25,692 nt of DNA, taken from Patescibacteria group bacterium (lineage in GTDB: Bacteria; Patescibacteriota; Minisyncoccia; Minisyncoccales; JASEJS01). Numbering within the stretch: the stretch's first letter is position 1; each line of letters starts with the position of its first letter. The notes under the pieces are model-generated. The model was given only the letters and a program-made list of their open reading frames with translations, did no database searches and had not been told where the DNA came from. Where the stretch lies: assembly GCA_030016765.1 (NCBI GenBank), contig JASEJS010000003.1, positions 1 to 25,692 on the forward strand, read 5' to 3'. Below, piece after piece: positions 1 through 7,177 of this stretch. Made by a program: the position numbers and the translations under genes.

Positions 1-499
1 AATTTAAGATTCAAAATTCAAAAATTACTTATCAAGAATTATTGAAAGAATTAGCTAATTTAGGAGCTAAGCTCCTTATAGAAACTATCCCTAAATGGAT
101 TGGTGGAGAAATTAAACCTCAGCCCCGAGATGAATCCAGAGCAACTTATACCAAAATTTTAAAAAAGAGGATGGAAAAATTGATTGGCAAAAAAAGGCCG
201 AAGAAATTGAAAGACAAATTAGGACCTATGAAGTTTGGTCAGGAAGCTTTACCTCTTGGCAACCTTTAAAAAATACTTTTGCCAGGATTAAAATTTTAAA
301 GGCTAGAGTTTTTAAATCTCCAATTAAAAAAACTTATCCTATCGGCAAGGTTTTAGTTGTTCCTCCAAATAAAGCTGCTGTTCAATGCGGAAAAGATTTT
401 CTGGCAATTGAAAAATTAAAACTTGAAGGAAGAAAAGAAATGACTTCTGAAGATTTCTTAAGGGGCCATCCAGATTTTATCGGAACCATTTTAAAATAA
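1..499 (+). CDS. fmt: Methionyl-tRNA formyltransferase, C-terminal part, with a frameshift
   Basis: This is the 3' part of fmt; the 5' part lies outside the window. Fmt formylates Met on the initiator tRNA. The frame open from base 3 reads LGAKLLIETIPKWI and IKPQPRDESRATYTKIL, typical of the end of the catalytic domain and the linker. The homology then continues one frame back (-1) from base 161: EDGKIDWQKKAEEIERQIR, followed by a C-terminal tRNA-binding domain ending HPDFIGTILK and stopping at 497-499. The zero frame alone runs on to an unrelated end at 269. The switch lies in six A's followed by G (161-167). Either one base is lost (mutation or assembly error) or the ribosome slips there. 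terC starts one base after the stop, so the two are probably cotranscribed. The family assignment is secure; whether the gene is functional is not. Confidence 0.88.
161..167 (+). other. A AAA AAG heptamer at the fmt frame switch
   Basis: The bases AAAAAAG sit in the zero frame as TTA AAA AAG, which is the X XXY YYZ phasing of a bacterial -1 slippery site (dnaX type). A -1 slip here enters exactly the frame that carries the rest of Fmt. I see no good upstream SD stimulator and did not establish a downstream hairpin, so a one-base deletion in the homopolymer is equally possible. Confidence 0.45.
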
Positions 500-500
500 T

Positions 501-1418
501 ATGGGAACTCTTTTCTGGATTTTATTTTCTTTTTTTATTTTCGGAGCTGTTTATTTTGATCTTTATTGTTTGAGCAAAAGAAAAAGGGCCCTTTCTCTGC
601 AAGAAGCTGGTCTTTGGACGATTAGCTGGATTACACTAGCTCTATTTTTTAATCTTTTAATTTATCTCTTTCTCGGCAGCCAGAAGGCCTTAGAATTTTT
701 CACTGCCTATTTATTGGAGAAATCATTGAGTTTGGATAATCTCTTTGTTTTCTTAGTTATTTTTTCTTATTTTGATTTACCTTCATTTTTCCAATACAAA
801 GTTTTGAAATGGGGAATTTTAGGAGCCCTTTTAATGAGAGCTCTTTTTATTTTTGGCGGAATTTGGTTATTGAAAAGTTTTCATTTTTTATTCTATGTTT
901 TTGGTGCTTTTTTAATTTTCAGTGGAATTAGATTATTCTTTCAAAAGAGAGAAAAAGTCGAACCCGAAAAAAATTTATTTTTAAGAATGGTTAGAAAAAT
1001 TGCTCCTTCGGTGGAAGACCTGAAAGAAGGAAGATTTTTTGTTAAAAAAGAAAAAATGATTTATTTGACTCCCTTATTTGTGATATTGATTTTAATTGAA
1101 AGCTCGGATTTAGTTTTTGCCTTAGATTCGATACCGGCAGTCTTAGCGGTTACTCAAGATCCATTTTTGGCTTATACTTCAAACACCTTTGCCATTTTGG
1201 GTTTAAGAGCTCTTTACTTTTTCTTAGCCGGTTTTTTGCCAAAATTTGTTTATCTGAAAAAAGGGGTGATATTTTTATTAATTTTTATTGGATTGAAAAT
1301 GATTCTGGGACAATTTTATCACATTCCAATCACCTTTTCTTTAATAGTGATTTTAATCATCTTGACGATTTCCATTTTATTTTCTTTAATTAAAAGATCA
1401 CCTATCCATCCCTCCTGA
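501..1418 (+). CDS. TerC/Alx-family integral membrane protein
   Basis: A 305-aa polytopic membrane protein of the TerC family. Family hallmarks are EKSLSLDNLFVF (residues 73-84), an acidic membrane motif ESSDLVFALDSIPAV (200-214) and SNTFAILGLRALYF (227-240), separated by about eight hydrophobic segments. The loop at 150-185 is charged and probably cytoplasmic. Known members act in metal-ion homeostasis: Alx in manganese export, TerC in tellurite resistance and in metalation of exported proteins. The acidic residues in the membrane motifs fit cation transport. The ATG lies one base after the fmt stop with no clear SD, suggesting translational coupling to fmt. The substrate cannot be told from sequence. 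Confidence 0.93.
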   Translation: MGTLFWILFSFFIFGAVYFDLYCLSKRKRALSLQEAGLWTISWITLALFFNLLIYLFLGSQKALEFFTAYLLEKSLSLDNLFVFLVIFSYFDLPSFFQYKVLKWGILGALLMRALFIFGGIWLLKSFHFLFYVFGAFLIFSGIRLFFQKREKVEPEKNLFLRMVRKIAPSVEDLKEGRFFVKKEKMIYLTPLFVILILIESSDLVFALDSIPAVLAVTQDPFLAYTSNTFAILGLRALYFFLAGFLPKFVYLKKGVIFLLIFIGLKMILGQFYHIPITFSLIVILIILTISILFSLIKRSPIHPS

Positions 1419-1582
1419 TAGTGGTGTGCCCTTTTAATAAAGATAATGCGCAAAATGACATAATCAAGTTACGACCGTAATTAAATTATATCATAAAAAT
1501 TTAGAATTGGACTAATTTATTTTATTGATTTTATAATAATTTTTTGATAAAATTTTAATAAAACTTTATCCTTGTAGTTTAT
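1419..1582 (+). promoter_or_regulatory. terC-efp intergenic region with a sigma70-like promoter for efp
   Basis: Within this AT-rich spacer, TTGATT (1525-1530) and TAAAAT (1548-1553) are separated by 17 bases, a good match to a -35/-10 pair. The start point would be near 1560, giving a leader of about 20 bases before the efp ATG at 1583. No SD is visible before that ATG (the preceding bases are CTTGTAGTTTAT). I saw no clear terminator for terC. Confidence 0.55.
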
Positions 1583-2146
1583 ATGTTAACTTATTTTGAT
1601 CTTCGCAAGGGAGTAAAATTTATTTTAGATGGCGAGCCATATGAGGTTTTGGAATTTCAGCAAATATATAAAGCCCAAGATATGGTTGTGGCTAGAACAA
1701 AAATTCGAAATTTAATTTCTGGAAAAGTTTTGGAAAAAACCTTCCATCAATCAGATACTTTTGAAGAGGCTGAGTTGGAAAAAGTTGAAGTAAAATTTCT
1801 TTTTAGTCATCGAGGAAAATTTTGTTTTTGTGAAGATAAAAATCCGTCAAAAAGATTTGAGCTGAAAGAAGAACAAATTGGCGAAGGCGGAAAATTTTTA
1901 AAACCGAATCAAATACTAACTGGGATTAAATTTCAGGGAAAAGTTATCAATTTACTCTTACCAATAAAAGTCCATTTAAAAGTAATTGAGGCACCGCCAG
2001 GGATTAAGGGAGACCGGGCCCAGGGTGGAACAAAACCTGTAATTTTAGAAACTGGGGCAGAAATCCAGGCTCCTCTTTTTATTGAAGAAGGAAATATTAT
2101 CGAAATAAACACCCAAACTGGTGAATACATTAGAAGAATAGAATAA
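1583..2146 (+). CDS. efp: Elongation factor P
   Basis: A 187-aa protein of the usual EF-P length with three beta-barrel domains: a KOW-like N domain (about 1-65), a central OB domain (about 66-128) and a C-terminal OB domain (about 130-187, with APPGIKGDRAQGGTKP). EF-P binds between the P and E sites and rescues ribosomes stalled on polyproline. A gapless alignment from DGEPY to ARTKIRN places Gln32 where E. coli EF-P has the modified Lys34. The tip reads YKAQDMVV instead of the usual PGKG. KVLEKTFHQSDTFEEA is typical of the family. No epmA/epmB-type modification gene is visible nearby. The gene has its own likely promoter at 1525-1553 and stands convergent to htpX. Confidence 0.97.
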   Translation: MLTYFDLRKGVKFILDGEPYEVLEFQQIYKAQDMVVARTKIRNLISGKVLEKTFHQSDTFEEAELEKVEVKFLFSHRGKFCFCEDKNPSKRFELKEEQIGEGGKFLKPNQILTGIKFQGKVINLLLPIKVHLKVIEAPPGIKGDRAQGGTKPVILETGAEIQAPLFIEEGNIIEINTQTGEYIRRIE

Positions 2147-2205
2147 AACTATCTCAATTCTAATAAAAAAGTATTTGTTTTAGAATAAACCATTGTTAAG
2201 TAAAA

Positions 2206-3183
2206 TTAAGCCAAGGTGGAAAGGCGCTTAATTCTCTTTAGCATATTGGGATGGGTGGTGAAAATTTCCATCATTTTTTCAGCGGTACTGAGTTTCACTC
2301 TTTGAGATCTTAAAGCTAAAAGTTCATTTTGATCTATTGTTCCAGAAAGATCTTTATCCACTGCTTCTAATTCTCTAATTTCATTTTCAGCTTGAGAAAT
2401 ATCATTTAAAAAGAAAGCTTTGGCTCCACTTATCCTTCTCAATTCTTCTTGGGCCTTAGGATCTCTTTGAAGTCTGGCTGAAGAGAAAGACAATTTATAC
2501 AAAGCAGTAGCCAAATGATGAGGAGGATTTCCTATTCTCACGCTCCCTTCATCAGCATAATATTCTCTAATTCGAGAGCCAGCTAAAACTAATAAATTGG
2601 TGATAAAATAAGCTAGCATTGCTCCCAGGCCAATTAAAAATGCATAGTTACCTCCTTCCCTTTTATTTCCCAGCATCCCACCCCACATCAAATGGAAAGC
2701 TAACCAATAGCAAATTAAGGGAATGACAGAAAGCAAAGTGATAATTAACATATCTCGATTCTTCAAATGGGAAATTTCATGGCCTAATACTCCCTTTAAT
2801 TCCTCTTTGGTTAAAATCTGCTGAATTCCTCGGGTAACACAAACTCTTCCATCCCTTATACTCCTTCCAAAGGCAAAGGCATTGGGAATTGAAATTTGGG
2901 AAATTCCTATTTTTGGCTTGGGAATGCCAGCTTTCTGAGAAAGCTCTTTTACCATCTGATGAAGCTCTGGCTCTTCCTCCTCTGAGAGATATTTCACTCT
3001 CATTAGCATTTCAACCATTTTAGGCCCAATTAAATACTGAAAACCCAGAAATAGAAATGCCAAAATAATATAGCTGGTAGCACTTCCTGTTCCAAAATAA
3101 GTACCGAAGCCGGTAATTATTCCATACAAAATCCCAAACATCAGCACTACCAATAACCACATTTTTATTTGTAATCCCATCAT
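2206..3183 (-). CDS. htpX: HtpX-family membrane zinc metalloprotease
   Basis: A 325-aa M48-family protease. Two N-terminal transmembrane segments (about 8-28 and 36-53) precede the cytosolic catalytic domain. The zinc site is H135-E136-x-x-H139 in VLGHEISHLKNRDM, with Glu207 in REYYADEGS as the likely third ligand. Two further hydrophobic segments (about 146-165 and 180-202) lie between these motifs, as in HtpX. Family members degrade misfolded membrane proteins. The double ATG at 3183/3180 leaves the exact start open by one codon. The gene is monocistronic by position: a degraded HDAC-type relic lies upstream and convergent efp downstream. The C-terminal segment with repeated acidic residues around 265-290 is of unknown role. 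Confidence 0.95.
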   Translation of the reverse strand: MMGLQIKMWLLVVLMFGILYGIITGFGTYFGTGSATSYIILAFLFLGFQYLIGPKMVEMLMRVKYLSEEEEPELHQMVKELSQKAGIPKPKIGISQISIPNAFAFGRSIRDGRVCVTRGIQQILTKEELKGVLGHEISHLKNRDMLIITLLSVIPLICYWLAFHLMWGGMLGNKREGGNYAFLIGLGAMLAYFITNLLVLAGSRIREYYADEGSVRIGNPPHHLATALYKLSFSSARLQRDPKAQEELRRISGAKAFFLNDISQAENEIRELEAVDKDLSGTIDQNELLALRSQRVKLSTAEKMMEIFTTHPNMLKRIKRLSTLA

Positions 3184-3214
3184 ATTTATATTTTAAAGCA
3201 TTTCCAATAATTTT

Positions 3215-3370
3215 TCAAGATTTTTTGGAGGTTTTTTTACCATTTTTTTTATTCTCTTTGAAACTTTGAGGTCGATATTCCTCAGCTAAAGGAAAAATAA
3301 TTTTTTCAAATGGATCTTGATAAAAAATTTCAGAAGTTCCATTCCCAGCATGGGCATCGGTATCTAAAAT
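3215..3370 (-). pseudogene. Relic of a histone-deacetylase-family (acetoin-utilisation/HDAC-like) gene
   Basis: Reading the minus strand from 3370 to the stop at 3215 gives ILDTDAHAGNGTSEIFYQDP, which matches the HDAC-superfamily core (D-x-D-x-H-x-G-N-G-T-x-x-I-F-Y-x-D-P). It continues directly into FEKIIFPLAEEYRPQSF, which resembles a more C-terminal helix of the same family. The stretch that normally joins them, including several active-site residues, is missing. An in-frame TAA (3371-3373) stands immediately before the relic. It therefore looks like the remains of a gene with a large internal deletion and a lost 5' half. Recognition is from the motif only. Confidence 0.7.
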
Positions 3371-3654
3371 TTAGACAGAATGACAGCACTGCAACGAATT
3401 GAATAGTTTAAAATGTAATCGAAAAGTTGACTTTTTCGACACCTGTAGAAAATTTCAACTCTCATTCTGAAAGGATGCCATTTAAGAGATTAACCTCTGG
3501 TTACAAAATATGTTTCTGACAAAAACCATTTTGGTTGCCTACTTAAACCATTTAAAACGACCCGTTTGAAATCTGCTTCATTCAGCACAAAGCGAATTTC
3601 AGATTAGTTCTTTTATCTCTTCATCATTCCCTATTTATTACTTCACAGAAAAAA
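3371..3654. other. Intergenic stretch between the HDAC relic and the MFS gene
   Basis: There is no convincing gene here. It holds one copy of a 36-bp imperfect palindrome (3425-3460). On the minus strand a frame open from 3603 to a TAA at 3490 contains NEADFKRVVLNGLSRQPKWF. It lacks an ATG and a recognisable family, so it may be another gene relic. The same frame continues after the TAA through the palindrome. Confidence 0.4.
3425..3460. repeat. 36-bp imperfect palindromic repeat, intergenic copy
   Basis: It begins AGTTGACTTTTTCGAC and ends TTTCAACT, so the ends pair (AGTTGA with TCAACT, then T-runs with A-runs) around an ACCT loop. A second copy at 17391-17426 matches at 34 of 36 positions by eye. 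The flanking bases differ on both sides, which defines the element ends. The other copy lies inside tpiA. Confidence 0.85.
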
Positions 3655-4875
3655 TTATTTATTTTCTCTACTCAAGATTTCTAACAGGGTAAATCGACTT
3701 AAAAGTCCTACTCCAATTACAAAAAGTCCACCCAAAATAAATAAGAGCTGATAACCCAAAAAGTCAATAATAATCCCAGAAATCAAAGCTCCTAAGGCTA
3801 CTCCTAAGGGAGAAAAAATAGTATCTATTGCTCCAGCTTCTTCTGGATTTTCTTTTAATCTTTGAGATAAAAGTCCGGATCTTCCGGCATTAGTTACCAG
3901 ACTTCCTGCAAATTGACCTGCTTTAATTATCAATACACTCAAAAAATTTAAAACTGGCATTAAAATCCCGAATAAAATTGAAAAAGTACCCACAATTAAT
4001 CCTCCTTGAAAGATATTTTTTTCGCTCCTAAAAAGTTCTAATCTTTTTATCAAAAAGAGGGAAAGAGGTGAAAATAAAAGAGAAGATATTGAAATAAAAA
4101 TTAAAATTAGATTTTGAGACCAATTTAATTGGTCTTTCAAAAACAAAACAAAAAAGGCTCGATAAAAACCAAATAAAAGCAGAACTGAAAAAGAAATGAA
4201 AATTGGAAGTAAAATATCTCTAATTTTTAATTTTTGTAAAACTACTTTATAATTCTCAATAAATTTTTGAAAATTAAAAAGCTTATTAGGAAGAGGAATT
4301 CTTTGTTTACTAAATTGAGTAAAACAAAAAATAGCATTAAAAAATTGAATAATTAAGCTGAAAATAAAAACTCCTATAAAATTAAATTTCCAAACAAATA
4401 GAGCTCCTACTGCTGGAGCTATGGCCTCAGCATAAAAAGGAGCAGAATAAAACCAGCCAAAAGCCCGGTCATAACTTTCAATTGGAGAAGAGATTAAAAT
4501 TGCCCTGGCTGAAGCAAAAAATAAAGCTGCTGAAATCCCCAGCAAAACCTGCCAAAAATAAAATAACCCCACACCAAAAATGGTCTGAGGGCTAATCAAA
4601 ATCATTCCCAGGGCATAAATTCCATAACCTAAAATTCCAATTGTAGCCAAAATAGCTGGATTTATTTTGTGACTAAAAAAGCCAACTATTGGAGCAAAAA
4701 GAGCTAAAGTTAAATAAATTAAGAGATAAGTATAGCCAACTTCTGGCAAAGACATTCCTTTAGCTACTAAAAACAAAGGAAAATAAAGAGAGAATAATTT
4801 ATAACCAAACATCAAAAAGAAATGGGAAATAGTAGCGTCTCTAGTAATTCTTTCAATTTTTGGAAAAATTGACAT
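3655..4875 (-). CDS. MFS-type transporter
   Basis: A 406-aa hydrophobic protein with about 12 predicted transmembrane helices in two halves separated by a basic loop (about 190-212). The order of helices and the short loops fit the major facilitator superfamily. The first half contains LPEVGYTYLLIYLTLALFAP, the position of the usual MFS motif-A region. The late region GRSGLLSQRLKENPEEAGAI and the following glycine-rich helices resemble uncharacterised MFS proteins common in CPR genomes. No substrate-specific motif is visible. The ATG at 4875 has no clear SD. The gene stands alone between the intrinsic terminator at 4920-4952 and the region behind htpX. Confidence 0.82.
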   Translation of the reverse strand: MSIFPKIERITRDATISHFFLMFGYKLFSLYFPLFLVAKGMSLPEVGYTYLLIYLTLALFAPIVGFFSHKINPAILATIGILGYGIYALGMILISPQTIFGVGLFYFWQVLLGISAALFFASARAILISSPIESYDRAFGWFYSAPFYAEAIAPAVGALFVWKFNFIGVFIFSLIIQFFNAIFCFTQFSKQRIPLPNKLFNFQKFIENYKVVLQKLKIRDILLPIFISFSVLLLFGFYRAFFVLFLKDQLNWSQNLILIFISISSLLFSPLSLFLIKRLELFRSEKNIFQGGLIVGTFSILFGILMPVLNFLSVLIIKAGQFAGSLVTNAGRSGLLSQRLKENPEEAGAIDTIFSPLGVALGALISGIIIDFLGYQLLFILGGLFVIGVGLLSRFTLLEILSRENK

Positions 4876-4919
4876 AATAAAATATTTTATCCTTTTTGAA
4901 ATATAAATTCAAAATTTTA

Positions 4920-4952
4920 AAATAAAAAAGCACTTTAAAAAATTAAAGTGCT
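4920..4952 (-). terminator. Intrinsic terminator of the 4998-5489 gene
   Basis: On the minus strand AGCACTTTAA pairs with TTAAAGTGCT (4929-4952) and is followed by TTTTTTATTTT. It lies about 45 bases after the stop codon at 4998 and insulates the MFS gene downstream. Confidence 0.85.
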
Positions 4953-4997
4953 TAAAGGAACGAAAAAATAAAAGAAAGGAGGTTTAATTTTTGAAAA

Positions 4998-5489
4998 TTA
5001 CCATACCTCTCCATACCTCCCTCCTTTCTCTAAACCTCTTTTCGAGAAACCTCTTGGCGATCTGTTAAGCTCTGGAATCTCTCCCTCTTCACTTTGTTCC
5101 TTATTTAGCCATTCTGGAGGTGGGGAAACAACCTCACATCTCCATTCTCTAACAGTAGCCCATTTTTTAGCCATCTCTTCCCACTCCTTAAGTTCCTTCA
5201 ACACTTCCCCTTCTTTTGTTATCTTTGTAATGATCCTCTGTTGCTCTTTGTTAGTCAAATATATTCTATTCCCAACAAAGATGAATTCTTCAGGATTGCT
5301 CTTTTCGGCGTCTCTAAGGAGAAGAGCTACTTCTTCGGGAAAGAGAGAGTTTTCACTGCATACTCTTTCAAGCTCTGCCATCACTTCTATCATTTCATTT
5401 TTAGCTCTGTTAAGTTGCTTTTCTTTCAGGGTAGGTACTGTTTTATCCAGCTCCTTTCTTACTATTTCAATAACTCCTTCCATTTTCAT
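4998..5489 (-). CDS. Orphan hypothetical protein with a structured leader
   Basis: I do not recognise this 163-aa protein. It is soluble, charged and mostly helical up to about residue 110, with Lys/Glu-rich helices and a segment EEFIFVGNRIYLTNKEQQRI (about 68-87). The C-terminal 55 residues are low in structure, with Pro, Gly and Arg. The ATG at 5489 is the only plausible start. The gene has a complete private transcription unit: a consensus promoter (5586-5614), a leader of about 90 bases with a large hairpin that buries the start codon (5487-5542), and a terminator (4920-4952). There is no partner gene. Base and codon use look less AT-driven than in the neighbours, which suggests acquired DNA. 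Confidence 0.75.
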   Translation of the reverse strand: MKMEGVIEIVRKELDKTVPTLKEKQLNRAKNEMIEVMAELERVCSENSLFPEEVALLLRDAEKSNPEEFIFVGNRIYLTNKEQQRIITKITKEGEVLKELKEWEEMAKKWATVREWRCEVVSPPPEWLNKEQSEEGEIPELNRSPRGFSKRGLEKGGRYGEVW

Positions 5490-5542
5490 CTACCCCCGAA
5501 GAGGAATTCTAAATTCCTAAAATGCCTTTTCGGGAGTAGATG
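5487..5542 (-). promoter_or_regulatory. Leader hairpin sequestering the start codon of the 4998-5489 gene
   Basis: The outer arms (5487-5500 and 5529-5542) pair over 14 positions with one mismatch: CATCTAC with GTAGATG and CCCGAA with TTCGGG. GAGG/CCTT can extend the stem. A second hairpin, AGGAATT-TAG-AATTCCT (5502-5518), lies inside and competes for 5502-5504, so two folds are possible. In the mRNA the 3' arm contains the G-run before the start and the ATG itself, so translation should be blocked when it is folded. Confidence 0.7.
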
Positions 5543-5585
5543 AATTCCTTTTCTCGAACTTTTATTCTGTTTTAGGTACTATTTT

Positions 5586-5614
5586 AGCATAACAAAAACA
5601 TTCTGAAATGTCAA
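5586..5614 (-). promoter_or_regulatory. Sigma70-type promoter of the 4998-5489 gene
   Basis: On the minus strand TTGACA (5609-5614) and TATGCT (5586-5591, preceded by TGT) are 17 bases apart. The start point would be near 5579, about 90 bases before the ATG. Confidence 0.75.
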
Positions 5615-5632
5615 GACTTTGCAAGCACATAT

Positions 5633-5667
5633 AGGACACTTTTATGTTAAAATGTCCTAAATGTCCT
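5633..5667. promoter_or_regulatory. AGGACA/TGTCCT repeat cluster, possible operator
   Basis: AGGACA (5633-5638) faces TGTCCT (5653-5658), and a second TGTCCT follows at 5662-5667, nine bases on. The cluster is just upstream of the minus-strand promoter and could bind a regulator of the orphan gene. A 13-base palindrome, GAGAACTGTTCTC, lies nearby at 5686-5698. The remaining spacer up to 5753 is AT-rich and shows no gene and only a weak plus-strand promoter. Confidence 0.4.
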
Positions 5668-5753
5668 TGCCTAAAACAATAGAAGGAGAACTGTTCTCGT
5701 TCGTAGTTTTCTTGAGTATTTTGTTTTTTTATTTTTAATTTAAAATATAAATA

Positions 5754-7046
5754 ATGACTAAGAAAACTCGAACCATCTTATTTTTGATTTGTTTTCTGTT
5801 GTTTCTTTTAATTACTCCAACAGTAGTTTTTTATTCCCAGGGTTATAGATTTGATTTTGAAAATAAAAAAATCACTCAAACCGGAGGAATTTTTTTAAAA
5901 GTTTCGCCAAAACAAGTTGAGATATATCTAAATGGAAAATTAAAAGAGGAAACTGATTTTTTCTTCGGTTCAGCTTTAATTGAAGAACTTTCACCGAAAA
6001 AATATGAAGTAAAAATAAAAAAAGAAGGTTATCACTTTTGGCAAAAAAATTTAGAGATAAAAGAAAAACAGGTTACCGAAGCCAAAAATATTGTTTTAAT
6101 CCCAGAAAATCCAAATTTCAATATCTTGGGAAAAGGAATAGATGATTTTTATTTTTCTCCGAATGAAAAGAAAATAATTTTAAAGGAAATTGAAGAAAAG
6201 GGTTGGGCTTTAAAACTTTACGATATTGAGAGGAAGGTCAAAAGTCATTTAATTGGAGAAGAAGATATCTCCAAAACTGAAGTTGATCTTTTAAATTTGA
6301 ATTTTTCTGCCGACGCCAAAAAAATTTTTTTAGAAGTAGGAACAGAAGAACAATTAAAACACTTTACTTTAGAAATTGATAAAATACCAGTGGTTTTAAC
6401 CGAGAGTGAAAAACCCTGGCCACCCCTAAAAACTTCCCCACCATCAAATATTATAACTTACCAAATTGTTGGAGAAGATATTTATTACCTCGATAACTCT
6501 GGTCATCTTTTCAAAAGCGACTTTTCTTTTGAACCGAAAATAAAAATTACTGAAGTTCCTTTTCCAGTTCAACAAGAGACAGAATATCAATTAAAAGTAT
6601 TTTCTGATTTTGTATTTTTGAAAGAAAATCAAATTTTATATCAATTCAATCCTTCTTCAAAATCTTTTGAAAAAGTTTTTGAACCAGTGAAAGGATTAAT
6701 AATTTCTCCTGATTTTAAAAAAATCGTCTATTTTAATGATTATGAAATTTGGATTCTATTTTTAAAAGAGGTATTTGATCAACCTCAAAAAAAAGCTGGG
6801 GAGCAGCTATTTTTGACCCGCTTTTCAGAAAAAATTGGCCAGATTTTTTGGTATACTTCTCATTATTTAATCTTCAATGTAGGAAATAAAATAAAAGTAG
6901 CCGAAATCGATGATCGAGACGGAATAAATATTTATGATATTGCAGAGTTCAAAAATCCTAAAATATTTTGGACCTCTATCCAGCCTCAAAGATTATATGT
7001 TCTAAGTAATGAAAATCTATACTTTTCAGAACCCTTGCTAAAATAA
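5754..7046 (+). CDS. PEGA-domain protein with WD40-like propeller repeats
   Basis: A 430-aa protein that probably sits on the outer face of the cytoplasmic membrane. A single hydrophobic segment at about 7-28 follows MTKKTR and looks like an uncleaved anchor. Residues 45-115 form a PEGA domain (GGIFLKVSPKQVEIYLNGK, then ELSPKKYEVKIKKEGYHFW). The remainder has spaced beta-blade motifs of the type FSPNEKKIILKE, LNFSADAKKIFLEV and ISPDFKKIVYFND, typical of WD40-like/TolB-type propellers. Such proteins are frequent in CPR envelopes, and their function is unknown. The ATG at 5754 follows an AT-rich stretch with no SD. The gene stands alone on the plus strand. Confidence 0.82.
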   Translation: MTKKTRTILFLICFLLFLLITPTVVFYSQGYRFDFENKKITQTGGIFLKVSPKQVEIYLNGKLKEETDFFFGSALIEELSPKKYEVKIKKEGYHFWQKNLEIKEKQVTEAKNIVLIPENPNFNILGKGIDDFYFSPNEKKIILKEIEEKGWALKLYDIERKVKSHLIGEEDISKTEVDLLNLNFSADAKKIFLEVGTEEQLKHFTLEIDKIPVVLTESEKPWPPLKTSPPSNIITYQIVGEDIYYLDNSGHLFKSDFSFEPKIKITEVPFPVQQETEYQLKVFSDFVFLKENQILYQFNPSSKSFEKVFEPVKGLIISPDFKKIVYFNDYEIWILFLKEVFDQPQKKAGEQLFLTRFSEKIGQIFWYTSHYLIFNVGNKIKVAEIDDRDGINIYDIAEFKNPKIFWTSIQPQRLYVLSNENLYFSEPLLK

Positions 7047-7096
7047 TGTCATTTCATACTTTTAAGAAGCTAAACTCCTTAAAATATAAATTCATC

Positions 7097-7124
7097 AACT
7101 TAGTAAACGGCCGTTGTTTAAGTT
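7097..7124. repeat. Imperfect palindrome around ACGGCCGT
   Basis: AACTTA pairs with TAAGTT and AAACGG with CCGTT with mismatches between. It lies in the 131-base spacer between the convergent PEGA and Cas4-like genes. No T-run follows directly on either strand, so it is not a standard terminator. The core ACGGCCGT also sits in the loop of the map-adk hairpin. Confidence 0.4.
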
Positions 7125-7177
7125 AATAGATTTTGACTCGATGAGAAAATTAAAATACATCCCTCTTTTTTCGCTCC

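Noticed and set aside
3490..3603. Minus-strand frame containing NEADFKRVVLNGLSRQPKWF
   Set aside because: It looks protein-like but has no ATG or SD, is only 37 codons long and is flanked by stops; kept only as a possible relic.
5230..5543. Plus-strand open frames opposite the 4998-5489 gene
   Set aside because: They have biased, low-information composition and no SD, and they oppose a gene with a full promoter and terminator.
5686..5698. GAGAACTGTTCTC as a LexA box
   Set aside because: The spacing of the GAAC/GTTC half sites is one base, not the four of the Gram-positive LexA consensus, and no SOS gene is adjacent.
7058..7085. Weak hairpin after the PEGA gene as a terminator
   Set aside because: The stem around CTTTTAAG/CCTTAAAA is short and mismatched and no T-run follows.
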